A DNA stretch of 64,000 nucleotides from Bermanella sp047621325. GTDB lineage: Bacteria; Pseudomonadota; Gammaproteobacteria; Pseudomonadales; Oceanobacteraceae. The notes under the pieces are model-generated. The model saw only the letters and a program-made list of their open reading frames with translations. It had not been told where the DNA came from and did no database searches. A program made the position numbers and the translations under genes. Below are positions 24,947-34,204 of the stretch, piece after piece. Position 1 is the stretch's first letter. Every line of letters starts with the position of its first letter. The stretch is from assembly GCA_047621325.1 (NCBI GenBank), contig JBLHLT010000013.1, positions 1 to 64,000 on the forward strand, in the 5' to 3' direction.

Positions 24947-26493
24947 GATTGCTTCTCTAGCAAAGAGTGGCCAGTCATTTCGCTTGGTTGCTGCTCGCCC
25001 ATCATATTAAGTAACGTCGGCGCAATGTCACATAATGAACCACCACTTTTCAGTGATATGCCTTTACCTTGCTGGCTCACATGCACAAGGTTAACAGGCC
25101 CTGTGGTGTGCTGTGTCATTGGACCGCCGTTGGTATCCAGCATTTGTTCGCAGTTACCATGGTCAGCGGTGATTAAGCATTCGCCGCCTACTTTTAAAAT
25201 GGCGTCAGTAACACGCTTCAAGCACACATCAAGGGCTTCAACGGCTTTAACCGCCGCATCAAATACACCCGTGTGGCCAACCATGTCGCCATTGGCATAG
25301 TTACACACGATGAGGTCGTAGGTTTGATTCTCGATGGCCTCGACTAATTTGTCAGTGACCTCTGGCGCGCTCATTTCAGGTTGTAAGTCGTAGGTAGCGA
25401 CATCAGGGCTTTGGATCAGAATGCGCTCTTCACCTGGGTATAATTCTTCACGACCGCCACTAAAGAAGAACGTGACGTGGGCGTATTTTTCAGTTTCAGC
25501 GATGCGCAATTGGGTTTTGCCCAAGTTACTTACGTATTCACCAAGGTCGTTTGTCATAGGACTAGGCGGGAAAGCACAGCTGGTTTTAATCGCCGCTGCG
25601 TATTCTGTCATCATTACAAAGTCGCTTAATTGTGGGTGTGCGCTACGCGCAAAGCCGTCAAATTCAGCGTCGACAAATGCACGGGTAATTTCACGGGCAC
25701 GGTCCGGGCGAAAGTTAGCGAAGATGACGCTGTCGCCATCTTCTACTTTTACAGGTGTACCTAAGATGGTGTCATCAATGAATTCATCGTGAATATCACG
25801 TTGGTAAGAGGCTAATAACCCTTCAACGCCATTAGCGGCTTGAAATTTAGCGGTGCCTTGGGTGTACATATCGTAGGCTTTTTGCACACGATCCCAGCGG
25901 TTGTCACGGTCCATGGCGTAATAGCGGCCCACTAGTGTGGCCAGTTTTGCATTGTCGCCTAAGCCTAAAGACGTCATGTGTGCTTCGATGTCTTCAATGA
26001 AGGGTTGTGCACTTTGTGGGGCCACATCGCGGCCATCTAAAATACCATGTACGTAAATGGCTTTGGCGCCACGTTTGGCAGCCATAGAGGCTAGCGATTT
26101 GATATGATTAATATGGCTATGCACGCCACCGGGGCTTAATAATCCCAACAAATGCACGGCTTTGCCTTTATTGATGGCTGCGTCCATGGCATTGACGATT
26201 GCGGGGTTCTCGAAGAAATCGCCATCTTTGATGCTTTTATTAATGCGCGTAAAGTTTTGGTAAACAATGCGGCCAGCACCTAGGTTCATGTGACCCACTT
26301 CTGAGTTGCCCATTTGGCCTTCAGGTAGGCCGACGGACTCACCGGATGTGCTGATTAATACGCGAGGGAAATCGGCTTTTAATTTATCCCAAGTAGGGGT
26401 GTTAGCGGCGCTAATGGCGTTATCGGTAGCGTCTTCACGCTCACCAAAGCCATCAAGAATAATAAGTGCAACAGGTTTGGGCAAAGAGGACAT
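24943..26493 (-). CDS. gpmI: Phosphoglycerate mutase, cofactor-independent
   Basis: Interconverts 3- and 2-phosphoglycerate in glycolysis and gluconeogenesis using two Mn ions. The 516 residues show the N-terminal metal motif ALIILDGFGERE, the catalytic-serine region STSGESVGLPEGQMGNSEVGH, the phosphatase-like domain, and C-terminal metal ligands in YANGDMVGHTG and ITADHGNCEQM. Length matches the family. It is the first gene of the gpmI-envC-ctp-yibQ set and divergent from yibN-secB, as in E. coli. Confidence 0.97.
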   Translation of the reverse strand: MSSLPKPVALIILDGFGEREDATDNAISAANTPTWDKLKADFPRVLISTSGESVGLPEGQMGNSEVGHMNLGAGRIVYQNFTRINKSIKDGDFFENPAIVNAMDAAINKGKAVHLLGLLSPGGVHSHINHIKSLASMAAKRGAKAIYVHGILDGRDVAPQSAQPFIEDIEAHMTSLGLGDNAKLATLVGRYYAMDRDNRWDRVQKAYDMYTQGTAKFQAANGVEGLLASYQRDIHDEFIDDTILGTPVKVEDGDSVIFANFRPDRAREITRAFVDAEFDGFARSAHPQLSDFVMMTEYAAAIKTSCAFPPSPMTNDLGEYVSNLGKTQLRIAETEKYAHVTFFFSGGREELYPGEERILIQSPDVATYDLQPEMSAPEVTDKLVEAIENQTYDLIVCNYANGDMVGHTGVFDAAVKAVEALDVCLKRVTDAILKVGGECLITADHGNCEQMLDTNGGPMTQHTTGPVNLVHVSQQGKGISLKSGGSLCDIAPTLLNMMGEQQPSEMTGHSLLEKQS

Positions 26494-26617
26494 GTGACCC
26501 TATAGATTCTGGTTGATTATGCGCCAGATTTTACATGTTTGTGAGCCATCATGCCATTGGCGATACGACGACAGAATGAGGGCATCGGATTGCGCTTTTG
26601 ATGCGCGCGAATTGAGG

Positions 26618-26623
26618 TATACT
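26618..26623 (+). promoter_or_regulatory. Candidate -10 box for yibN-secB
   Basis: TATACT lies 32 bases before the yibN start, but the upstream -35 candidates (TTTGAT with 15-base spacing, TTGCGC with 22) are poorly spaced. Confidence 0.3.
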
Positions 26624-26649
26624 GCGCACCAAAGAATTTGAGGTGGTAT

Positions 26650-27066
26650 ATGGAACAGTTTCTAGAATTTGCAGTAAATAATTGGATGTTAGTGTCAGCT
26701 TTATTAGCGCTTTTTGCATTATTAGCTTGGGATAGCAGCCATAAAGCCGGGCCAAAAGTGAGCACCCATGAGGCTACGCGCTTGATTAACCAAAGTAATG
26801 CGTTGGTGCTGGATATCCGTGAAAAAGCCGATTTTAAAGCGGGTCATTTAGTGGATTCGGTGAATATTCCTAACGCACAAGTAATTAATCGTGTGTCAGA
26901 GCTAGAAAAGCACAAATCAGACCCCATCATAGTAGTATGCAAAACAGGCCAAACTGCTTCAGCGGCCAGCAAAGCACTTAAAGATAATGGGTTTGCACAG
27001 GTTTATCGCCTTAGTGGCGGAATTATGGAATGGACCAATAACAACCTACCGTTGGTCAAAAAATAA
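26650..27066 (+). CDS. yibN: Membrane-anchored rhodanese domain protein
   Basis: A 138-residue protein with one N-terminal membrane helix (about 12-28) and a rhodanese domain facing the cytoplasm or periplasm. The active-site Cys is C97 in VVCKTGQTA. The domain also has LDIREKADFKAGHLVDSVNIP. It is the counterpart of E. coli YibN, whose role is unsettled. Start: the ATG at 26650 has GAGGTGG five bases upstream; a TTG four codons earlier is less likely. It is followed 17 bases later by secB. In E. coli grxC lies between yibN and secB; here it is absent. Confidence 0.92.
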   Translation: MEQFLEFAVNNWMLVSALLALFALLAWDSSHKAGPKVSTHEATRLINQSNALVLDIREKADFKAGHLVDSVNIPNAQVINRVSELEKHKSDPIIVVCKTGQTASAASKALKDNGFAQVYRLSGGIMEWTNNNLPLVKK

Positions 27067-27083
27067 TAACTAGAGAAGTAGTC

Positions 27084-27566
27084 ATGACAGATCAAGCAGC
27101 ACAAACAGAGCAGCAAAAAGGCCAATTTGGCGTACAACGTATTTTTGTTAAAGACGTGTCTTTCGAAAGCCCAAATGCACCGGACGTGTTTCGTGGCCAG
27201 TGGAAACCACAAATAAATATGGATCTAAACACCCGCTCTAATAAGCTAGGTGATGATGTATATGAAGTGGTATTGACCCTGACGGTAACGGCAAAAAATG
27301 AAGATAAAACGGCGTTTTTAGCCGAAATTCAACAGGCGGGTATCTTTAAAATAGAAGGTCTTGATGGTGGTGCGTTACACCAAACACTGGGCTCTTTCTG
27401 TCCTAACTTGTTGTTCCCTTATGCGCGTGAAGCCATTGATGCGTTAGTGGTTAAAGGTAGCTTTCCTGCCTTAATGCTAGCGCCTGTTAACTTTGATGCG
27501 GTTTACGCCCAAAGTGTGCAGCAAGCTAAAGCCCAACAAGAAGCGAAAGCTGAAGCCACTCATTAA
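27084..27566 (+). CDS. secB: Protein-export chaperone SecB
   Basis: A cytoplasmic tetrameric chaperone that holds preproteins unfolded and hands them to SecA. The 160 residues show the family signatures: QRIFVKDVSFESPNAP at the N-terminus and CPNLLFPYAREAID in the middle, ending in an Ala/Gln-rich tail. Length is normal. It is likely co-transcribed with yibN and followed by a strong terminator shared with trmL. Confidence 0.97.
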   Translation: MTDQAAQTEQQKGQFGVQRIFVKDVSFESPNAPDVFRGQWKPQINMDLNTRSNKLGDDVYEVVLTLTVTAKNEDKTAFLAEIQQAGIFKIEGLDGGALHQTLGSFCPNLLFPYAREAIDALVVKGSFPALMLAPVNFDAVYAQSVQQAKAQQEAKAEATH

Positions 27567-27580
27567 TTTTTGATTGGTAC

Positions 27581-27617
27581 AAAAAAACCGAGATACCCAG
27601 GGGTTCTCGGTTTTTTT
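27581..27617. terminator. Bidirectional terminator between secB and trmL
   Basis: The stem AACCGAGA / TCTCGGTT is flanked by seven A on the left and seven T on the right. It serves the converging secB and trmL genes. Confidence 0.9.
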
Positions 27618-27638
27618 ATGCTTGCTGTTTATGACGCG

Positions 27639-28103
27639 TTACTTTGCGCCAGCAAAGTCTAGTTGACGCCAAGCCTCATACACCATGACCGCCGTCGCGT
27701 TTGACAGATTCAAACTGCGGCTGTCTGGCACCATCGGAATACGCACCTTCTCATCTTGGGATAACGTATCGAGCATCTCGTCAGGCAGGCCACGGGTTTC
27801 TGGCCCCATGACTATGGCATCACCTGCCTTAAATATCACATCAGTATGTCTGCGTTGGCCTTTCGTGGTGATGGCATAGCAGTTATCAGGCTGCACCTCA
27901 TCGACAAACGCTTGCCAATTTTTATGAATCTTAACCTTGGCAAATTCATGGTAATCCAATCCGGCACGGCGGACGCGTTTCTCATCTAATTCAAAACCAA
28001 GCGGTTCAATCAAGTGCAACTGAAATCCCGTATTGGCACATAGGCGGATGATGTTTCCGGTATTCGGCGGAATTTCAGGCTCAAATAATACAACGTGCAG
28101 CAT
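27639..28103 (-). CDS. trmL: tRNA (cytidine/uridine-2'-O)-methyltransferase
   Basis: A SPOUT-class enzyme that 2'-O-methylates the wobble position (34) of certain leucine tRNAs. The 154-residue protein starts MLHVVLFEPEIPPNTGNIIRLCANTG, and the C-terminal SPOUT knot shows VMGPETRGLP and IPMVPDSRSLNLSNATA. Length equals E. coli TrmL. I moved the start to the ATG at 28103; a longer frame adds 31 residues unlike the family. It is divergent from the MSHA cluster. Confidence 0.96.
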   Translation of the reverse strand: MLHVVLFEPEIPPNTGNIIRLCANTGFQLHLIEPLGFELDEKRVRRAGLDYHEFAKVKIHKNWQAFVDEVQPDNCYAITTKGQRRHTDVIFKAGDAIVMGPETRGLPDEMLDTLSQDEKVRIPMVPDSRSLNLSNATAVMVYEAWRQLDFAGAK

Positions 28104-28183
28104 AGTGGTGTTTCTACAAAGTGTGACTAGGATTAAAGAAGGACAGTTTACCGCAATATTGGGTCTAAAGGAGTAGGCATCTG

Positions 28184-29191
28184 TTGAATTTGGCACTTGA
28201 TCCCCGACAGTGGTTTATTAAAAAAGCGAAAAAACCAAAAGGCTTGGTGGGCTTGTCAGTGAGCGATCACGGGATTTCTATTAGTCATGGGGTGATGACC
28301 AATGGAGAATTGGAAATTCTCAAACTCGAGTTTGCCCCTATTCATGGTCAAGGCATCAGTTCGTTTGTAAAAAATTGGGTAAGTAAGCATAAATTGAATA
28401 ATGCCGACTGCCATTACGTGCTGGATAAAAGTGAATATGAATTGGAGCTGGTTGAGACCCCCCCTGTTGCAGACGATGAACTAACGGAAGCGGTTCGTTG
28501 GCGCCTAAAAGACCTTATATCCATTCCTATTGAAGATACCGTTATTGATATTTTTCCGTTGCCCGAGGATGCCTATCGGGGGCGCATGAAAATGCTGTAC
28601 GTGGTTGCAGTTGATCGAAAGGTAATTGCAGAGAAGTTAAAATTCATCCGCGAGTGTGGGCTTGACCCAAAAGTAATAGATATTGAAGAAATGGCATTAC
28701 GAAATATTTCGCTTTATTTGCCAGATATGGAAAAAGGCACGATTGCCATTTTAAGTTTAAAAGAAAATAGCGGAGAAATTCTAATGTTTAGCTCCGAAGC
28801 GATGTACTTGTCACGTTCAATAGAGATGGGCTATGTAAGTTTGGCAGAGGATCTAAAATCATCTGCAACGCATAAAAAAAATCATGACGACGAACATCAT
28901 AGCCATCATGAACACTCGCTTACGATGGAGCGATTTATTTTAGATATACAGCGATCACTTGATTATTACGAGAGTCAATTGGGTAAGGGTATTGCTAGTA
29001 AAGTGTATCTATTGCCTATGGGCGCCGATGGCCTAAAGCTACAACAGCCATTACAAAAGGTGTTGTCACCTAAAGTCGTGGACCTTGCCTGCAAGCAATT
29101 TATACCGATGAACGCTGACATTGAGTTGACTGAGTTCGAAGAGATGCACTTACTGCCGGTAATCGGTGCAGTGTTAAGGCGGGTAGAATAA
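28184..29191 (+). CDS. mshI: MSHA biogenesis protein MshI (PilM-like)
   Basis: First gene of the pilus cluster. The 335-residue actin-like protein resembles PilM/MshI: GLVGLSVSDHGISISHG, then the LVETPPVADDELTEAVRWRLKDLI motif typical of this group. PilM-type proteins form the cytoplasmic part of the pilus alignment complex with PilN and PilO. Start: a TTG at 28184 with AAGGAG ten bases upstream. A His-rich insert (about residues 228-242, seven His among HKK...EHH..HHEH) interrupts the domain. The next gene starts within its stop codon (TAATG). Confidence 0.88.
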   Translation: MNLALDPRQWFIKKAKKPKGLVGLSVSDHGISISHGVMTNGELEILKLEFAPIHGQGISSFVKNWVSKHKLNNADCHYVLDKSEYELELVETPPVADDELTEAVRWRLKDLISIPIEDTVIDIFPLPEDAYRGRMKMLYVVAVDRKVIAEKLKFIRECGLDPKVIDIEEMALRNISLYLPDMEKGTIAILSLKENSGEILMFSSEAMYLSRSIEMGYVSLAEDLKSSATHKKNHDDEHHSHHEHSLTMERFILDIQRSLDYYESQLGKGIASKVYLLPMGADGLKLQQPLQKVLSPKVVDLACKQFIPMNADIELTEFEEMHLLPVIGAVLRRVE

Positions 29192-29823
29192 TGCAGCAGG
29201 TCAATTTATTTTTAGATGAATTCAAAAAAATAGAACTGCCTTATTCAGCTTCCGTTATTGCATTGCTGCTGGGTTATGTATTTGTTATAGGGTTGGCAGT
29301 AACGGCAGGATTATACGTCTTAACGATGCAAGAGCGAACAATGGAAAAAGAAGTAGCAGAGCAGTCTGTATTTTGGAAAGAAAAATATGACGTTGCATTT
29401 CAACAGAATCCAGAACCAAAAATAAGTGACATATTATTGCGATCAATTGAAGGTTATGAAAACCAAATATCAAGAAATGAAGATGTATTAAATTATTTAA
29501 GTGATAGGCGGGATCTCATTGATAAAAGAACATTCTCTGTATATTTGGAGGCCTTGACAAAAATTAAGCAAGAAAATCTATGGTTGACGAAGGTTCTTAT
29601 TAAAAAGGGTGGAACCTCATTGTCATTGTATGGGCGAGTACTGGATCCAAGTGATCTGCCAGCCTATTTAAAGAAAATATCTGACCTTGATGTATTTAAA
29701 TCAATGCAGTTTGAGATTTTTGATTTAAAGCGTAATGGTGACCAAATGAAATTTGTGGTTAGTTCTGAAAAACAGGAGAAGTCAATTGAAGACTATCTGG
29801 AACAAGCTACGTCCAAAAATTAA
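29191..29823 (+). CDS. MSHA biogenesis PilN-like protein (MshI2)
   Basis: A 210-residue bitopic inner-membrane protein: a short cytoplasmic N-terminus (MQQVNLFLDEFKK, like the PilN 'INLLPWR' segment that docks to PilM), one membrane helix (about 20-45) and a periplasmic coiled coil plus small fold. In some MSHA loci this part is fused to MshI; here it is a separate gene, as in loci with mshI1 and mshI2. Its ATG overlaps the mshI stop. It overlaps mshJ by 38 bases. Confidence 0.82.
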   Translation: MQQVNLFLDEFKKIELPYSASVIALLLGYVFVIGLAVTAGLYVLTMQERTMEKEVAEQSVFWKEKYDVAFQQNPEPKISDILLRSIEGYENQISRNEDVLNYLSDRRDLIDKRTFSVYLEALTKIKQENLWLTKVLIKKGGTSLSLYGRVLDPSDLPAYLKKISDLDVFKSMQFEIFDLKRNGDQMKFVVSSEKQEKSIEDYLEQATSKN

Positions 29824-30433
29824 TTCGCTTAATTTACGGGAGCGAAAATTGATCACGTTAACTCTTATTGGGCTGATGTTGTCATTGTTCGTATTATTGG
29901 CTTGGAATCCAATATGGATTAAATACCAAAATATTAAATCTGTTAATTATGACATGGTCATTAATGTCGAGAAATTAAGGAAAGATATAAAAATATTAGA
30001 GGAACGAAGCAAACAGGATGTAAATTTACCATATCGATTAAAATTGGATAAATTAAAAGAAATTTCAAGAGAGCAACAAGAAAAAATTAATAGCATTACC
30101 AGTGCGTTGATTCAGCCAGATAAAATGAATCTAGTGTTTAACGGGCTGCTGAATAAAAGTAAATTGAAATTTGAATCAATAAAGAATTTAGAGCCAAAAA
30201 TTATCGAGTTAAAACAAGCAAAAAATAGTAATCAGGTATTGTATGAACACGGCTTGGTTATTGATATGACAGGGCAGTACTTACATAGCTTGGATTATAT
30301 AAAAGCGATTGAAAACCAGTCTTGGCAATTATACTGGGACGAGGTTCAGTATAAGACGACAGCATACCCTATGGGTGAGTTGAAGCTAAAAGTACATACA
30401 ATAAGCACCAGTGATAAAATTTTAGGCTTATAA
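29786..30433 (+). CDS. mshJ: MSHA biogenesis protein MshJ (PilO-like)
   Basis: A 215-residue protein with a basic cytoplasmic N-terminus, a membrane helix (about residues 22-43, LTLIGLMLSLFVLLAWNPIW), then a coiled coil and a small periplasmic domain, as in PilO/MshJ. It pairs with the PilN-like protein to form the periplasmic frame under the secretin. I chose a TTG at 29786, with GGAG seven bases upstream, inside the end of the previous gene. The frame extends upstream without a better start. The mshK ATG follows the stop directly. Confidence 0.8.
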   Translation: MKTIWNKLRPKINSLNLRERKLITLTLIGLMLSLFVLLAWNPIWIKYQNIKSVNYDMVINVEKLRKDIKILEERSKQDVNLPYRLKLDKLKEISREQQEKINSITSALIQPDKMNLVFNGLLNKSKLKFESIKNLEPKIIELKQAKNSNQVLYEHGLVIDMTGQYLHSLDYIKAIENQSWQLYWDEVQYKTTAYPMGELKLKVHTISTSDKILGL

Positions 30434-30772
30434 ATGAAGTTATTATTAATGATATTTATAAATAGCATGGTAATCAGTCACATCGCATGGTCAGTTCAAT
30501 TTGACCCTATGGCGCCGCCTGGCTATGGCGCTGTTATAGAAGAGAAAAAAATCGAACGAAAAACAGTTAGAAAATATCACTACAACTTAAGGCAGGTCGT
30601 GATTAGTGATAAAGGGAGCCGAGCAGTGATTAATGGTTATGTGCTTAAAGAAGGAGAGTACATAAACAAGGCTAGAGTGGTCAAGATTGAGGAAAACAAA
30701 GTAACGCTGTCAAAAGCAGGTAAGTTATCTGTTATTAAATTGAACCGTCCTATTAGTAACGTGAGGCGATAA
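30434..30772 (+). CDS. mshK: MSHA biogenesis protein MshK
   Basis: A 112-residue secreted protein: a signal peptide (about 1-21), the stretch FDPMAPPG, and a small beta domain with SRAVINGYVLKEGEYINKARVVKIEENKVTLSK, which resembles PilP-type or secretin-pilot proteins (a 'G..V.V.I....V.L' pattern). MshK is thought to link the inner-membrane frame to the secretin. The assignment follows mainly from position between mshJ and mshL. Confidence 0.8.
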   Translation: MKLLLMIFINSMVISHIAWSVQFDPMAPPGYGAVIEEKKIERKTVRKYHYNLRQVVISDKGSRAVINGYVLKEGEYINKARVVKIEENKVTLSKAGKLSVIKLNRPISNVRR

Positions 30773-30774
30773 AG

Positions 30775-32367
30775 ATGTTTAAGGCCTTTAGAAAAAATGG
30801 ATATTTTCTTTGCTTGGTATTATTGGGCTGCTCAAGTACGCCTGAAAAAAGCTATGAAGTGAAGGACTATGCCTTTAAAGATATTCCAGAAAAATCATCC
30901 TCTATTGATGTCCCTCAGGCGGCATTCGATGCATTAATGCCAGATATGGATAATAAGCTGCTCCCTGAAAGATTTGATGTGAGTGCGCGCAATAACCCTG
31001 CCGATGCGTTTTTTATGGGTTTGGTCGATGGTTTGGGTATTAATATGGTGGTTCATCCCGATGTGAAACAAAAGATCACCATTAACTTAAAAAACGTAAC
31101 CCTTGAAGAAACACTAAAAGCGGTGAGAGACAGTTATGGTTTGCAATATGTTGAAACTGCATACGGTTATCGAATTTTACCAAAAGCGTTGCAGAATAAA
31201 GTGTTTAGGCTCAATTATCTAAATGTTTCACGTCAGGGTAGTAGTGGTATCTCGGTGGCGAGTGGGCAAATATATTCATCGGATAACTCAGATGGTACAG
31301 GTAGCAATAATAATATTAGTGGTTCAACTGCCACTAAGTTAGATACTCAAGCCAGTACCGACTTTTGGAAAACCCTACAACAATCTATTCAAGTAATGGT
31401 AGGCAATGGTGCAGGTCGTCGAGTCATTGTGGATGCACAGGCTGGCTTGATTGTTGTTCGCGCATTTCCGGATGAATTACACGCGGTTGAAGAATTTTTG
31501 CAACGTGCTGAATTGTCATTACAAAAACAAGTCATTATAGAAGCTAAAATATTAGAAGTGACATTAAATGATGGCTTCCAAGCGGGTATTCAATGGGACT
31601 CTTTTGGCGCTGGAATTAATGCTACTTATGCCGATTCATCAAAAGATGTCGCAGGCTCACTGACATCGGAAGGCATCAATAACCCAGACAATTTAGCCGG
31701 TATATTTTCTTTAAGCTTTAACACATCAGATTTCACGGGTGTGATTCAATTATTGCAACGACAAGGTGAAGTACAGGTGCTTTCTAGTCCACGTATTAGC
31801 ACCGTGAATAACCAAAAGGCGGTTATTAAAGTGGGAACCGATGAATTTTTTGTCACCGATGTGAGTACCAATACCACGACCACCACCACGTCAACTAATA
31901 CAAGTCCTGAAGTAAGTCTTACTCCGTTCTTTTCAGGTATTGCCTTAGATGTCACACCTCAAATTGGTGATGACAATCAAGTGATCTTACATGTACACCC
32001 AAGTGTTACCGAGGTGGTTGAACGAAATAAGGTGATAGAGGTGGGTTCCAATACATTTGATTTGCCAATGGCATTTAGCAGTATTAGGGAAACAGACAGC
32101 ATTATAAAAGCAAAAAGTGGACAAGTAGTGGTGATTGGAGGCTTGCTGCAAAACAAAAAAAGTAAAACGGATTCTCGGGTGCCTTGGTTATCTCGTATTC
32201 CATTAATAGGGGCTCTATTTCAACAAACTCAGCAGAGTCAGACTAAGAGTGAATTAGTCATCTTGCTGCAACCTAAAGTGATAGAAAATGATGCTTGGAG
32301 TAATGAAGTAGAAAGCATTCGACGCAGCTTTCCCCGCTGGCAACAGCAAGGAGCAACTGAAAAATGA
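30775..32367 (+). CDS. mshL: MSHA secretin MshL
   Basis: An outer-membrane secretin that forms the exit pore of the pilus. 530 residues; lipoprotein signal with lipobox LLGC (Cys 19). The N-terminal secretin/STN repeat domain (about 80-135) contains NMVVHPDVKQKITINLKNV. The secretin core (about 270-520) contains VQVLSSPRISTVNNQKAVIKVG and the C-terminal signature VPWLSRIPLIGALFQ. A Thr-rich stretch (about 365-378, TTTTTTS) lies inside the core, probably in a loop or gate. mshM begins at the stop (ATGA). Confidence 0.94.
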   Translation: MFKAFRKNGYFLCLVLLGCSSTPEKSYEVKDYAFKDIPEKSSSIDVPQAAFDALMPDMDNKLLPERFDVSARNNPADAFFMGLVDGLGINMVVHPDVKQKITINLKNVTLEETLKAVRDSYGLQYVETAYGYRILPKALQNKVFRLNYLNVSRQGSSGISVASGQIYSSDNSDGTGSNNNISGSTATKLDTQASTDFWKTLQQSIQVMVGNGAGRRVIVDAQAGLIVVRAFPDELHAVEEFLQRAELSLQKQVIIEAKILEVTLNDGFQAGIQWDSFGAGINATYADSSKDVAGSLTSEGINNPDNLAGIFSLSFNTSDFTGVIQLLQRQGEVQVLSSPRISTVNNQKAVIKVGTDEFFVTDVSTNTTTTTTSTNTSPEVSLTPFFSGIALDVTPQIGDDNQVILHVHPSVTEVVERNKVIEVGSNTFDLPMAFSSIRETDSIIKAKSGQVVVIGGLLQNKKSKTDSRVPWLSRIPLIGALFQQTQQSQTKSELVILLQPKVIENDAWSNEVESIRRSFPRWQQQGATEK

Positions 32368-33281
32368 ATGGTATCAACGTTATCCCAATGAAGCGCGCCA
32401 CGCATAAGCAAGATTCAATGAAGCTTATGCTAGATGAATTTAAAATCTTTTTTGATCTAGATGAAATGCCATTTTCATTATTACCCAATACCAGTTATTA
32501 CGTTGATTTGCCGTCACACCAGCAGTGCTTTTCTATGTTGATGTTTGCGGTCGCCAGCGGTGAGGGCATTATTAAAGTCATTGGTGAAGTAGGTACGGGT
32601 AAAACATTGCTATGTCGGCGCTTATTAAATTCGTTAAACGAAGATGAATACTACAGCGCTTATATACCCAATCCCAATTTAAACCCTGTTGAGTTGAAAC
32701 GGGCGTTAGCCAAAGAGTTGCAAGTACCCGATTTAGGGTGGTTAGGTGATGATGAATTAATGGAAGCGATCAATAAGCGATTGTTAAAATTTGCACTTAA
32801 TAATAAGCGAGTCGTATTAGTCATTGATGAAGCACAATCGTTACCGGATGAGAGTATTGAAGCACTGCGTTTGTTAACTAATCTTGAAACTGAAAGCGAA
32901 AAACTGATGCAAATAGTCATGTTTGCTCAGCCAGAATTAGACGAAATTTTGAATAAATATCATCTTAGACAGCTTCGTCAGCGTATTACGTTTAGCCAAA
33001 AATTAGACTTATTAAATAAATCTCACATTAGACAATACGTGCATCATCGCTTAGCGGTTGCAGGATATAACGGTAAATCCATTTTTAATGATGGAGCCAT
33101 TAATGCCTTGTATGAATACAGTAACGGCGTGCCAAGACTTATAAGTATTTTATGTGGTAAAGCACTGCTAATTGCATTTTCGAAAGGTGAACGCAGTGTT
33201 ACTAAAGCCATGATTAAGCGAGCGGCAAAGGACACTGAATGTATTCAGTTTCAACCTAAATGGTTTTTTGGTTTGGTTTAG
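32364..33281 (+). CDS. mshM: MSHA biogenesis AAA+ ATPase MshM
   Basis: A 305-residue cytoplasmic ATPase of the ExeA/MshM type. P-loop GEVGTGKTLLCRRLL (about 74-88), Walker B VVLVIDEAQSLPDE, and an LRQRI arginine motif. ExeA-like proteins assist secretin assembly. The N-terminus is about 17-20 residues longer than usual before the conserved FF-LDEMPFSLLPN, although a second internal ATG could also serve. The ATG at 32364 overlaps the mshL TGA by two bases (ATGA), which supports this start. Confidence 0.9.
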   Translation: MNGINVIPMKRATHKQDSMKLMLDEFKIFFDLDEMPFSLLPNTSYYVDLPSHQQCFSMLMFAVASGEGIIKVIGEVGTGKTLLCRRLLNSLNEDEYYSAYIPNPNLNPVELKRALAKELQVPDLGWLGDDELMEAINKRLLKFALNNKRVVLVIDEAQSLPDESIEALRLLTNLETESEKLMQIVMFAQPELDEILNKYHLRQLRQRITFSQKLDLLNKSHIRQYVHHRLAVAGYNGKSIFNDGAINALYEYSNGVPRLISILCGKALLIAFSKGERSVTKAMIKRAAKDTECIQFQPKWFFGLV

Positions 33282-33289
33282 GAAATATT

Positions 33290-34204
33290 ATGAGTGTTGT
33301 GAATGATGTTTTGCGAGACTTGCATCAAAGGCGAACTCAGCGCAGGTATGCTCATGACCTCTCATTTTCTTATGAGCGTGTGCCAAATATAAAGTCAGAT
33401 AATGTTGTAGTTGTATTTTTTATTGTATGTATATTGCTGATTTCTAGTTCTGTGTATTTTTTTGTGATGCCAAATTTAATCAAAAAACATGAATCGTTTA
33501 ATGACTCAAAAGTGACCACGGCGGTTAAAATCTCTCGGCCTGAAGTCGTCAAATATGATGATATGGCTTTAGCGTATACGAAAAATATCAAGCCTATCAT
33601 TGTCGATGAACGAGACAATATTAGGATTGAAAACCATGAGGTTGAAACACAGATTAAGCCATCGTCAAAAGATATAGATGTAGTCGATATAAAAGAAGTA
33701 AAGAATGAAAAATTAGCAGTAAATAATGGGATTAATACTAAAAAAGAAATAATTAACGTTGTTATTGAAGATGCCGTTACTTTGCCGTCTTTTGCCCGGA
33801 CATTAGCAATAAAGAGAGATCCAATAATAATTAAAAACCGATCTCAAGGTGAAAATATAATTAAAACGTTGATGATTAATGAGCCTGAAAAGGTATGGCC
33901 ATACATACAAAAGCTGTTACCTAAATCAAATGACAATGTAAGTTTGTTAGCGCTTGGCGCTCAAGGGGAGCAGCGTAGTAATAATCATCGAACCGCATTG
34001 AGCTTGTATGAAACATTATCAGAAATCGAGCCTAATGAAGCAAAGTGGAAGGTAGGATCTGCCATTAGTCTTGATGCATTATCTGAAGAAAAACAAGCGA
34101 TAAAATTCTATGAGCAATCGCTTGAACTTAGCCCTTTGCCACCAGCACTTTATAACTTTGTGCGTCAAAGAATCGATAAGTTAAAGGGACTCTCGCATGA
34201 ATAA
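33290..34204 (+). CDS. mshN: MSHA biogenesis protein MshN (TPR)
   Basis: A 304-residue bitopic protein: the N-terminus MSVVNDVLRDLHQRR is characteristic of MshN; a membrane helix (about 40-60, VVVFFIVCILLISSSVYFF) comes next; then a long Lys/Ile/Asn-rich linker (about 70-210); and C-terminal TPR-like helices (GEQRSNNHRTALSLYETL, EEKQAIKFYEQSLELSP). It is shorter than some MshN proteins because fewer TPR units are present. The ATG at 33290 follows GGA, chosen over a frame extension of ten residues. It overlaps mshE by 8 bases. Confidence 0.83.
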   Translation: MSVVNDVLRDLHQRRTQRRYAHDLSFSYERVPNIKSDNVVVVFFIVCILLISSSVYFFVMPNLIKKHESFNDSKVTTAVKISRPEVVKYDDMALAYTKNIKPIIVDERDNIRIENHEVETQIKPSSKDIDVVDIKEVKNEKLAVNNGINTKKEIINVVIEDAVTLPSFARTLAIKRDPIIIKNRSQGENIIKTLMINEPEKVWPYIQKLLPKSNDNVSLLALGAQGEQRSNNHRTALSLYETLSEIEPNEAKWKVGSAISLDALSEEKQAIKFYEQSLELSPLPPALYNFVRQRIDKLKGLSHE

